16,237 nt of DNA, from assembly GCA_900313265.1 (NCBI GenBank), contig OMRN01000062.1, positions 1 to 16,237 of the forward strand. The letters run 5' to 3'. Within the stretch, counting starts at the first letter, position 1; each line of letters opens with the position of its first letter. This stretch comes from an uncultured Lachnospiraceae bacterium (GTDB taxonomy: Bacteria; Bacillota; Clostridia; Lachnospirales; Lachnospiraceae). The notes under the pieces were generated by a model. The model was not told where the DNA came from. It did no database searches and saw only the letters and a list, made by a program, of their open reading frames with translations. The position numbers and the translations under genes are program-made. Shown in pieces: positions 1 to 6,781 of this stretch.

Positions 1-932
1 AATCGTTTTCTCTGACCGCCCGAAAGTTTCGAAACCAGGCTCGTTCCTACACTTGCAAGACCGAACTGTTCCAGAACATCTTCTATTCTTGCATCCTTTT
101 CGGCTTTAGGTACTTCGGTCGGAATACGAAGCGACGCGGCATCGGATAATGTCAGCTGCACCGTATCATTACCGCGCATTAAATCCTGTTGCGGAACAAA
201 TCCGATATCAAACATCATATTGGAATAATCGGTATAAATATTGCTTCCGTTGAGTAAAATCGTCGCATCCGCTTTTTCATAACCCGTTACGGCATTGACA
301 AAGGTGGTTTTTCCGGCACCGGATCCGCCAAGCAGCAAAACCATATGCCCTGACGGAATATTCATATGAATATCCTTAAGCAGCGTTTTTTTCTTGAAAA
401 AATCTATAGCCGTTCTTTCCTTGATATTTACGGAAAGACCCTGCTCTTCCGCTTTGACATCGACACCGGATACCTTTGCTCCCTGATCCGAATATCTCTC
501 CACTTTCTTTGTCGGCATGAATTTCTTTGAAAAGCCCCATAAAAGTGCCGTAGGAGCCTCTAAGAAGACAAACATCCAGCTCCATTTCTTGCTCCTTCCG
601 AATACCTCCGCAAGTCCCACATAGATTCTTGCCTTGTATATGACTTTGGCAATCCAAAACACCGTATACGGAATTGTTAAAAACAGTACGAGATAGGGAT
701 AATCCCGCAGAATATAAAACAGTCCTTCCATCAGGAATTCGATTCCGGCTACGAAAGCGAAAACGCGTCCGTCATTCTCCTTGTCCGAACAAAGGCTGAT
801 CTGATATTCTCTCGCAAACGGAATAAAGGCCCAGAATAGCTTTATTCCGCACTTTTTGAAGATCATCATATACGCAACGGATATGAGAACGTCACAAATT
901 AATTGTAAAATCCAAGAGTATAGTTCCAACAT
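1..932 (-). CDS. ABC transporter with N-terminal membrane region and ABCG-like ATPase (partial, C-terminus outside window)
   Basis: I translated this frame by hand; it is open to the window edge, giving about 310 residues. The start is ATG at 932, preceded by AAGGAGG six bases upstream. Residues 1 to about 145 contain several hydrophobic stretches (an opening helix, VFAFVAGIEFLMEGLFYIL, then LVLFLTIPYTVFWIAKVIY) and resemble the small membrane domain of DUF5684 type; that match is from memory. A linker leads into a nucleotide-binding domain with Walker A GGSGAGKTT, a Q-loop at GFVPQQDL and signature LSGGQRKR at the window edge. SGGQRKR is typical of ABCG/ABC-2 ATPases, so an ABC-2 permease domain may follow beyond the window (inference). 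It lies 12 bp behind the exporter gene at 945-2687, so it is probably cotranscribed. The substrate is unknown. Confidence 0.85.
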   Translation of the reverse strand, partial: MLELYSWILQLICDVLISVAYMMIFKKCGIKLFWAFIPFAREYQISLCSDKENDGRVFAFVAGIEFLMEGLFYILRDYPYLVLFLTIPYTVFWIAKVIYKARIYVGLAEVFGRSKKWSWMFVFLEAPTALLWGFSKKFMPTKKVERYSDQGAKVSGVDVKAEEQGLSVNIKERTAIDFFKKKTLLKDIHMNIPSGHMVLLLGGSGAGKTTFVNAVTGYEKADATILLNGSNIYTDYSNMMFDIGFVPQQDLMRGNDTVQLTLSDAASLRIPTEVPKAEKDARIEDVLEQFGLASVGTSLVSKLSGGQRKR

Positions 933-944
933 GTTTTTTCCTCC

Positions 945-2687
945 TTATATTTCCACACCCGCAAACTGCGAGTAATAAAGTTCGCTGTAAAATCCGCCCT
1001 CTTTTAACAGTTCGTCATGATTTCCCTGTTCGATGATGTTTCCGTCCTTCATGACCAGAATTAAATCGGCCGACCGTATGGTTGACAGACGGTGCGCAAC
1101 GATAAACGTGGTCCTGCCGTACATCATTTTCTCAAACGCACGCTGAATTTTCAACTCCGTTCTAGTATCAATCGAAGATGTCGCCTCATCTAAAATTAAC
1201 ATCGGCGGCAAGGTTAACATAACTCTTGTAATGCAAAGCAGCTGTTTTTCTCCCTGACTGAGCGAAGAATCGTCTATCACCGTATCCAATCCCTGCGGAA
1301 GACGTTTAATAAAACCGTAACTGTGCGCTTCTTTTGCGGCTTTTATAATCTCTTCTTCCGTGGCATCCGGCCTGCCGAATGCGATGTTTTCCCGAACCGA
1401 GGCATTTTTAAGCCAGGTCTCCTGCAAAACCATGCCGTAGTTTTGCCTGAGGGATTTTCTCGAAACATCATAAATCGAAGTACCGTCAATGCTGATGCTT
1501 CCCTCGTCCACATCGTAAAAGCGCATCAGCAGATTAATTAACGTCGTTTTTCCGCAGCCCGTCGGACCGACAATCGCCACGTGCGTGCCCTCCTTAATAT
1601 GAAGGTTAAAATCTTCAATCAGCGGTTTTTCTTTTACATAGGAAAAATGAACACCCTGCGCATCGGTTCTTCCCGCAACATTACTGAGAGTACCCATGGC
1701 ATCGGCACTCTGGTTCGGTTCATCCAAAAGATCAAAAACCCTGGCCGCGCAGGAAAGCGCATTCTGCAGTTCGGTAATGACACCCGAAATATCCGTAAAC
1801 GGCTTCATATACTGATTGGCATAAGCCAAAAGAAGCGATAATCCTCCGACCGTGAGATTTCCCTTTAAAATCATATACGCGCCCATCAGCGCCACACAGG
1901 CATAGATTACCGAATTAACCGCTCTGGTTGAAGGATTGGTTAAGGAGGAATAAAAGACCGCTTTTTCGGATGCTTTTTGCAAACGTTCGTTATTTTCCCC
2001 GAAGCGTTCTTTCGCACGTTTTTCATAGCCGAAAGCATGAACGATTCTTGCCCCGCCGACCATTTCTTCCACCAGTGCCGTCTGCTCACCGCGAATTTCA
2101 TTCTGCAGTTTAAACATTTTATAGGTACCGGTTGCGATAAACTTCGACACAAAGAAAGAAAGCGGTGTTAACAGGATTACCACGAGTGTAATCCACGGAT
2201 CCATTTTTAACATGATAATTAACGTGACGACAATGGTAACAATACCGGAGAACAGCTGCGTAAAACCCAAAAGCAGTCCGTCGGTAAGCTGGTCCGTATC
2301 GGTAATGACACGGCTTACGATATCGCCGACACCTTTTTTATCCAGATAGGATAACGGAAGAAACTGAATCTTACGGATGGCCTTTGCGCGGATGCTTCGC
2401 ACAATTCCGTAGGTTAAGCGGTTATTCACAATGCCCAGCACCCATGTGCCGATACCGGCAACGGCAAGAAGAATTAAAATCTTATGAATTTCGAAATGCA
2501 TGGCATCAAAATTCACGTCTCCTTTTTTTACCGCATAATCAATGCACTTTCCGTACAGAACCGGAATGTATAACTGCAATACCACCGTTACGGCGGAGAG
2601 AAGAAGGCTTACCAGTAAAAGCAGTTTGTACCGGCCTAAGAATTTTAAGAGTTTGGAAATCGTGGAAGGAGATTTTGTACCGTTCAT
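945..2687 (-). CDS. Heterodimeric ABC exporter half-transporter, subunit with the catalytic ATPase residues
   Basis: This 580-residue protein has the full half-exporter layout: a six-helix type IV membrane domain (about residues 20-315) and an ATPase domain (345-580). The motifs are Walker A GPTGCGKT (374-381), Q-loop MVLQET, Walker B LILDEATS with catalytic Glu501, and switch His532 in VAHRLS. The signature is LSQGE (476-480), not LSGGQ. Its own Walker A, Glu and His are intact, while its degenerate signature faces the partner's weak site. That is the expected complement of the 2684-4492 product, as in TM287/288, BmrCD or LmrCD type exporters (family knowledge). The ATG at 2687 overlaps the partner's stop in ATGA, so translation is probably coupled. 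It acts in the cytoplasmic membrane. Drug, lipid or peptide export cannot be told apart from sequence. Confidence 0.95.
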   Translation of the reverse strand: MNGTKSPSTISKLLKFLGRYKLLLLVSLLLSAVTVVLQLYIPVLYGKCIDYAVKKGDVNFDAMHFEIHKILILLAVAGIGTWVLGIVNNRLTYGIVRSIRAKAIRKIQFLPLSYLDKKGVGDIVSRVITDTDQLTDGLLLGFTQLFSGIVTIVVTLIIMLKMDPWITLVVILLTPLSFFVSKFIATGTYKMFKLQNEIRGEQTALVEEMVGGARIVHAFGYEKRAKERFGENNERLQKASEKAVFYSSLTNPSTRAVNSVIYACVALMGAYMILKGNLTVGGLSLLLAYANQYMKPFTDISGVITELQNALSCAARVFDLLDEPNQSADAMGTLSNVAGRTDAQGVHFSYVKEKPLIEDFNLHIKEGTHVAIVGPTGCGKTTLINLLMRFYDVDEGSISIDGTSIYDVSRKSLRQNYGMVLQETWLKNASVRENIAFGRPDATEEEIIKAAKEAHSYGFIKRLPQGLDTVIDDSSLSQGEKQLLCITRVMLTLPPMLILDEATSSIDTRTELKIQRAFEKMMYGRTTFIVAHRLSTIRSADLILVMKDGNIIEQGNHDELLKEGGFYSELYYSQFAGVEI

Positions 2688-4492
2688 GCGCTCTCCTCCT
2701 TTTCATCCTTATTCTGGGATGCAAAGATTTCCTTATAGACATCACAGGAGATAAGCAGTTCTTCATGCGTTCCGGTGCCGACGATTTCTCCGTCGTCGAG
2801 TACCAGAATACGATCCGCATTCTGAATGCTTGCGGTTCTCTGGGATACAATAAACGTTGTCATTTTTCCGTCGAGCGTTTTCAGGGCACGGCGTAGTTTT
2901 AAGTCGGTTGCGTAATCGAGTGCCGAGGAAGAATCGTCGAGGATTAAGATTTTCGGGTTCTTGACAAGTGCCCTGGCGATGGTCAGTCTCTGCTTCTGAC
3001 CTCCGGAAAAATTCCTTCCGCCCTGTTCGACCGTCTCGTCGAGTTTTCCGGCCTTTTTCTCAACGATTTCCGCAGACTGCGAAATCTCAAGCGCACGGTT
3101 TAGCTCTTCTTCGGTGGCATTTTCGTTTCCCCATTTTAAATTATCGCGGATGCTTCCCGCAAATAAGACGGCCTTTTGCGGAACCACACCGATTTCCTTT
3201 ATTAATTCGCCCTGCTCATAATCCTTCACATTCCGGCCGAAGACTTCAACCGTTCCGTTTGTTGCATCATAGAAGCGCGGAATCAGATTTACCAGCGTGG
3301 ACTTTCCGGATCCGGTACCTCCGATAATTCCGACCGTCTCCCCTTCGTAAATCGAAAAATCAAGACCGGTAAGCGCATCCTCCTTCGAACCGGCATAAGC
3401 GAAACTGACATGGTTAAACCGTACGGCAATTTTCCCTTTTGTTTCCGTGTTTCCTTCATCCGGCACTCCGGTATTCTCACTTTTTTTGCAGTCATAATCT
3501 TCATTGGTACGATTCTCACCAATTTCGGTTCCGTCCGGATATTCCATCCCCGGTTCTTCCTTCAGTACCGCCGATACGCGGCCCGCGCAGGCCAGTGCCT
3601 TATTCATCGTGATAATCAAAGATGCCAGTTTGACAAGTTCTACAATCATCTGTGCCATGTAATTATAAAGCGCAAGCAAATCTCCCTGCTCCATGCTTCC
3701 GGTATAAATGCTGTCACCGGCCTGATAAAACAGCACGCAGGTTGCAATATTAATCAGCACATAGGTTGCCGGATTTAACAGTACGGAAATCCGGCCGACA
3801 AAAAGATTCATCTTCGTAAATGCATCATTTTTGTCATCAAATTCTTTTACTTCCTCTTCTTCCTTGCAAAAAGCACGAATGACACGGACACCGGTTAAGT
3901 TCTCCCTGGTCGTTAACAAAACACCGTCTAAATGTCCCTGTACCTTCTTATAAAGCGGAATCGTAATCCACATGATGGCCGATACCACGCCGGCCAAAAC
4001 AGGAATACTGACCGCGAAAATAAGAGCCGCTTTTACATTGATGGTAAATGCCATAATCATCGCGCCGAAGACGATAAAGGGGCTTCGAAGAAGAAGCCTT
4101 AACACCATGTTGACACCGTTTTGAAGCTGCGCCACATCACCGGTAATTCTGGTGATTAACGTCTCCGTTCCGATTTTATCCAGTTTTTCAAAGGAAAAAT
4201 TCTGAATATGCGAAAACAGTTCCTTTCGAAGAGAAGCTGCGAATCCGACACTTGCCCGTGCCGCGAAAAACTGTGCGGTAATCGAAAATCCCAGGCCCAG
4301 GACGGCAAGCAGAATCAAAAAAATAAACCTCACAATGATATAGTGCCAGTCATGCGTCTTTACACCGGTATTTACAATATCCGCAATGACAAGAGGCACA
4401 ACCAAATCAAGAAGCGCCTCCACCAGTTTGAATGCAGGCGCTAAAATACTCTCTTTTGTATAGGGTTTCAGGTATTTTAGCAGATTTTTCAT
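2684..4492 (-). CDS. Heterodimeric ABC exporter half-transporter, subunit with the degenerate ATPase site
   Basis: This is a 602-residue half-exporter counted from the ATG at 4492; a TTG at 4495 could add one residue. The membrane domain spans about residues 15-310. A hydrophilic linker of about 40 residues (roughly 315-355, rich in Glu, Asn and Asp) precedes the ATPase domain, which is unusual padding. Walker A is GGTGSGKS (391-398) and the signature FSGGQKQR (from 495) is canonical. The residue after the Walker B Asp is Asp520 in LILDDSSS instead of Glu, and the switch His is replaced by Gln551 in VSQRTAS. Those substitutions mark the non-catalytic half in heterodimeric exporters. It is the first gene of the operon, and the ATGA overlap with the next gene fits 1:1 expression. 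There is no Shine-Dalgarno sequence before the start. The chosen ATG matches the usual family N-terminus of the type MKNLLKYLKPY. Confidence 0.95.
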   Translation of the reverse strand: MKNLLKYLKPYTKESILAPAFKLVEALLDLVVPLVIADIVNTGVKTHDWHYIIVRFIFLILLAVLGLGFSITAQFFAARASVGFAASLRKELFSHIQNFSFEKLDKIGTETLITRITGDVAQLQNGVNMVLRLLLRSPFIVFGAMIMAFTINVKAALIFAVSIPVLAGVVSAIMWITIPLYKKVQGHLDGVLLTTRENLTGVRVIRAFCKEEEEVKEFDDKNDAFTKMNLFVGRISVLLNPATYVLINIATCVLFYQAGDSIYTGSMEQGDLLALYNYMAQMIVELVKLASLIITMNKALACAGRVSAVLKEEPGMEYPDGTEIGENRTNEDYDCKKSENTGVPDEGNTETKGKIAVRFNHVSFAYAGSKEDALTGLDFSIYEGETVGIIGGTGSGKSTLVNLIPRFYDATNGTVEVFGRNVKDYEQGELIKEIGVVPQKAVLFAGSIRDNLKWGNENATEEELNRALEISQSAEIVEKKAGKLDETVEQGGRNFSGGQKQRLTIARALVKNPKILILDDSSSALDYATDLKLRRALKTLDGKMTTFIVSQRTASIQNADRILVLDDGEIVGTGTHEELLISCDVYKEIFASQNKDEKEESA

Positions 4493-4501
4493 CAATATAA
4501 G

Positions 4502-4530
4502 ATTCTATACCAAATCCGCCGTTTTTACAA
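4502..4530 (-). promoter_or_regulatory. Candidate sigma-A promoter of the ABC exporter operon
   Basis: On the minus strand, TTGTAA (4525-4530) is followed by a 17-base spacer and TAGAAT (4502-4507). Transcription would begin near 4495, at or just before the ATG at 4492, where no ribosome binding site is visible. If correct, the mRNA is leaderless. The -35 matches only four of six consensus bases, so this is a moderate call. Confidence 0.45.
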
Positions 4531-4551
4531 CTTTAATCCGCTCTTTCACCA

Positions 4552-4580
4552 TTCACTTTTCTTCTGTTTTTTGATAAAAT
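4552..4580 (+). promoter_or_regulatory. Candidate sigma-A promoter for the 137-residue protein gene
   Basis: TTCACT (4552-4557), a 17-base spacer and TAAAAT (4575-4580) would start RNA at about 4587-4588, exactly at the foot of the hairpin beginning at 4588. It is divergent from the exporter promoter; the two -35 boxes lie about 21 bp apart, so a shared regulator is possible (inference). Confidence 0.45.
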
Positions 4581-4587
4581 GATGATA

Positions 4588-4638
4588 GGGTCAAAAGCCG
4601 TTCATGCTTGCATGAAAACGACTTTGATCTTGGGACCC
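4588..4638 (+). promoter_or_regulatory. Large hairpin in the 5' leader of the 137-residue protein gene
   Basis: The core is a perfect six-pair stem, TTCATG (4601-4606) with CATGAA (4611-4616), closed by a CTTG tetraloop. It extends outward through GTCAAAAG (4590-4597) against CTTTGATC (4622-4629), with small bulges. At the base, GGGTC (4588-4592) can alternatively pair with GACCC (4634-4638), so two competing outer pairings exist. No T-run follows, so it is not an intrinsic terminator. I see no T-box stem I or other riboswitch core. It may protect the 5' end, bind a protein or RNA, or be an operator at the DNA level. The ribosome site of the gene (4662-4669) is outside the stem. Confidence 0.6.
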
Positions 4639-4675
4639 GCCAAACACGAGGATATTCTTTTAAGAGGGACCGCCC

Positions 4676-5089
4676 ATGAAATTCAAATACTGCAGAATTC
4701 AAGGAAAAGAACTTGCCGCCAATACCAGAACCGGAAAAGGAATTTTCAGCATGATGAACCAGATGGTCACAGACGGTGTCATGGAAGAAGAAGATGTCGA
4801 TTTATTTCATGAAATCGATTCCTGGTTTGCGGAAGAACTGCCGTGGCCGCCGCAGTGTAAGAGGCAGGAGAAGGTCATCTGCTATTTCAAGACCGAAAAC
4901 TCCGAAATGATGATGAAAATGATTAAGCCTCTTATGTGGCTTTTAGAACGCTACGAGCATCCCTATTACGTGGTCTATACGAATTTCCCGGGAGAAATCG
5001 TCTACGAGGATGAATACCAGATTGCCGTCAAGGTTGACGAAAACGTGGTCATCGAGGATGTTCAGGCGAACTGGTCACCGACGGACTGA
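4676..5089 (+). CDS. Conserved-looking protein of unknown function, 137 residues
   Basis: I recognise no named domain. The start ATG has AAGAGGGA six bases upstream. The protein is soluble, with no signal peptide or membrane helix. It is acidic in the middle (MEEEDVDLFHEIDSWF), followed by a Trp/Pro-containing turn (ELPWPPQCKRQEKV), then alternating helix and strand to VKVDENVVIEDVQANW. The composition suggests a small alpha/beta fold. Similar short proteins occur as hypothetical proteins in Firmicutes, from memory and without a family name. It is transcribed toward the SCIFF locus; the 95 bp gap holds the SCIFF promoter and no convincing terminator, so read-through is possible. A role in SCIFF biology is only suggested by position. 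Confidence 0.8.
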   Translation: MKFKYCRIQGKELAANTRTGKGIFSMMNQMVTDGVMEEEDVDLFHEIDSWFAEELPWPPQCKRQEKVICYFKTENSEMMMKMIKPLMWLLERYEHPYYVVYTNFPGEIVYEDEYQIAVKVDENVVIEDVQANWSPTD

Positions 5090-5121
5090 CCCTTTTCACA
5101 GGGCAAAAATCAAAAACCCGC

Positions 5122-5150
5122 TTGATAAAAGCGCAAAATAATGTTATCAT
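5122..5150 (+). promoter_or_regulatory. Sigma-A promoter of the SCIFF precursor gene
   Basis: TTGATA (5122-5127), a 17-base spacer and TATCAT (5145-5150) each match five of six consensus bases. RNA would start near 5157, giving a leader of about 28 bases with the ribosome site AAAGGTGG (5169-5176) eight bases before the ATG at 5185. Confidence 0.75.
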
Positions 5151-5184
5151 TTTTCAATAAGTTAATACAAAGGTGGGATCAGTT

Positions 5185-5331
5185 ATGAAGAGAATTAAAA
5201 CACTTGAAACCCGTAATCTTTGTAACAGTGCGAAGAAAGGCGGATGCGGCGAATGCCAGACTTCATGCCAGTCGGCGTGCAAGACAAGTTGCGGAGTTGC
5301 TAATCAGAAGTGCGAAAACAAAGAAAAGTAA
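5185..5331 (+). CDS. scfA: SCIFF ranthipeptide precursor (six cysteines in forty-five residues family)
   Basis: This 48-residue ribosomally made precursor is recognised by the leader MKRIKTLETRNL and the core CGECQTSCQSACKTSC, which is diagnostic of the SCIFF family (TIGR03973 type). The conserved cysteines are at 21, 24, 28, 32, 36 and 43. The adjacent radical SAM enzyme is expected to join a core Cys thiol to a side-chain carbon of a nearby residue, as shown for CteA/CteB and Tte1186 (family knowledge). Two departures stand out. A seventh Cys lies at position 13 in the leader. Residue 37 is Gly; my recollection is that the family usually has Thr there and that it is the crosslink acceptor for Cys32. 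The peptide has its own promoter, a good ribosome site and a terminator directly behind it, which should make precursor far more abundant than enzyme. The natural role of SCIFF peptides is unsettled. Confidence 0.96.
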   Translation: MKRIKTLETRNLCNSAKKGGCGECQTSCQSACKTSCGVANQKCENKEK

Positions 5332-5341
5332 GCACATCAAC

Positions 5342-5369
5342 AAATACCGTCTGAGAAGACGGTATTTTT
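5342..5369 (+). terminator. Intrinsic terminator between precursor and maturase
   Basis: A perfect ten-pair stem, AATACCGTCT (5343-5352) with AGACGGTATT (5357-5366), closed by a GAGA tetraloop and running into a T5 stretch (5365-5369). It begins 11 bases after the precursor stop and lies 32 bases before the maturase ATG. No separate promoter is evident in that gap, so the maturase and the genes behind it probably depend on read-through. Confidence 0.85.
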
Positions 5370-5401
5370 CATTAACACATTAGAAAGCACAGAGAGATAT
5401 C

Positions 5402-6781
5402 ATGGTTCATCAGTACAAACTTAACGGATTCAACATTGTTCTGGATTCCTGTTCCGGTGCGGTTCATGACGTGGACGAAGTCGCATACGATATGATTGCG
5501 ATGTTTGAAAATTCCCCGAAGGAAGAAATCATCGAAACGCTTCTTACAAGGTATTCACACCGCAAGGATGTCACGAAAGACGAGTTGGAAGAATGCTATG
5601 CGGACATTCTTTCGCTTAAGGAAAGCGGACAGCTTTTTACCGAAGATACCTTTGAAGACATGGCGGGCACGTTTAAAGAGCGCAGCGGCAATGTCATCAA
5701 AGCGCTCTGTCTGCATGTCGCGCATACCTGCAATTTAAACTGTTCCTACTGCTTTGCCAGTCAGGGAAAATATCACGGAGACCGCGCACTTATGAGTTTC
5801 GAAGTCGGCAAAAGAGCGCTGGATTTTCTGGTTGAAAATTCCGGAAGCCGTACCAATCTCGAAGTGGACTTCTTCGGAGGCGAACCGCTCATGAACTGGG
5901 ATGTGGTAAAAAAACTGGTGGAATATGCCAGAAGCATCGAAAAGGAAAAAAACAAAAATTTCCGTTTCACGCTTACGACAAACGGTGTTTTAATCGATGA
6001 TGACGTGATTGAATTTGCCAATAAGGAAATGAGCAACGTCGTGCTTTCCTTAGACGGAAGAAAAGAAATCCATGACCGCTTCCGTATCGATTATTCCGGA
6101 AAAGGAAGCTACGATACGATTATTCCGAAATTTCAAAAACTCGTGGATGCAAGAGGCGGAAAGGGCTACTATATCAGAGGAACCTTCACGCATTACAATC
6201 CCGATTTTACAAAGGATGTTTTCCATATGGCGGACTTGGGATTCACCGAACTGTCCATGGAACCCGTGGTCGGAAAACCCGAAGACGAAACCACCCTGAC
6301 CCCGGAAGATATCGAAATCGTAAAAGAACAGTATGAAATTCTGGCAAAAGATATGTTAAGGCGGACGAAGGAAGGAAAACCGATAACCTTTTACCATTAC
6401 ATGCTGGATTTAAAGGAAGGACCCTGCATTTACAAGCGTATCTCCGGCTGCGGATCGGGAACCGAATATATGGCGGTTACTCCGTGGGGCGATTTATATC
6501 CCTGCCATCAGTTTGTGGGTGAGGAGTCCTATAAACTCGGTGATATATGGAACGGTGTTACGAACGATGCACTCCGGGAAGAATTCCGAAGCTGCAATGC
6601 GTACGCAAGAGAAGAATGCCGCGACTGCTGGGCAAAACTATACTGCTCGGGAGGATGCGCCGCAAATGCCTTCCATGCTTCCGGAAGCATAAGGGGAATC
6701 TATAAACCGGGATGTGAACTATTTAAGAAAAGAATCGAGTGCGCCATCATGATGCGCGTCAGTGAAAACAGTGAAGAATAA
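5402..6781 (+). CDS. scfB: SCIFF maturase, radical SAM/SPASM thioether-forming enzyme
   Basis: This 459-residue enzyme would install thioether links in the precursor encoded just upstream, using S-adenosylmethionine and 4Fe-4S clusters. Residues 1 to about 90 look like the small peptide-recognition (RRE, PqqD-like) domain. The radical SAM core holds CNLNCSYC with Cys110, Cys114 and Cys117, followed by GGEP at 159-162. The C-terminal SPASM/twitch region carries Cys342, 350, 368, 398, 406, 409, 415, 419, 438 and 447, enough for two auxiliary clusters as in CteB. Length and layout match TIGR03974-type maturases. The start is ATG at 5402 with only a weak AGAGAG upstream, consistent with low expression behind the terminator. 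The next gene starts inside the last 20 bases. Confidence 0.96.
   Translation: MVHQYKLNGFNIVLDSCSGAVHDVDEVAYDMIAMFENSPKEEIIETLLTRYSHRKDVTKDELEECYADILSLKESGQLFTEDTFEDMAGTFKERSGNVIKALCLHVAHTCNLNCSYCFASQGKYHGDRALMSFEVGKRALDFLVENSGSRTNLEVDFFGGEPLMNWDVVKKLVEYARSIEKEKNKNFRFTLTTNGVLIDDDVIEFANKEMSNVVLSLDGRKEIHDRFRIDYSGKGSYDTIIPKFQKLVDARGGKGYYIRGTFTHYNPDFTKDVFHMADLGFTELSMEPVVGKPEDETTLTPEDIEIVKEQYEILAKDMLRRTKEGKPITFYHYMLDLKEGPCIYKRISGCGSGTEYMAVTPWGDLYPCHQFVGEESYKLGDIWNGVTNDALREEFRSCNAYAREECRDCWAKLYCSGGCAANAFHASGSIRGIYKPGCELFKKRIECAIMMRVSENSEE

Noticed and set aside
376..657. 93-residue open frame on the minus strand
   Set aside because: It lies inside the ABCG-like ATPase gene in another frame; the in-frame reading gives a continuous protein with Walker A, Q-loop and signature.
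4588..4675. T-box-like GGGACC segments near 4632 and 4666
   Set aside because: No stem I, specifier loop or terminator/antiterminator pair, and the gene downstream is not an amino acid related gene.
5090..5121. CCCT/AGGG stem after the 137-residue protein gene
   Set aside because: It has only four pairs with an A-rich rather than T-rich tail on the plus strand, too weak for a terminator.
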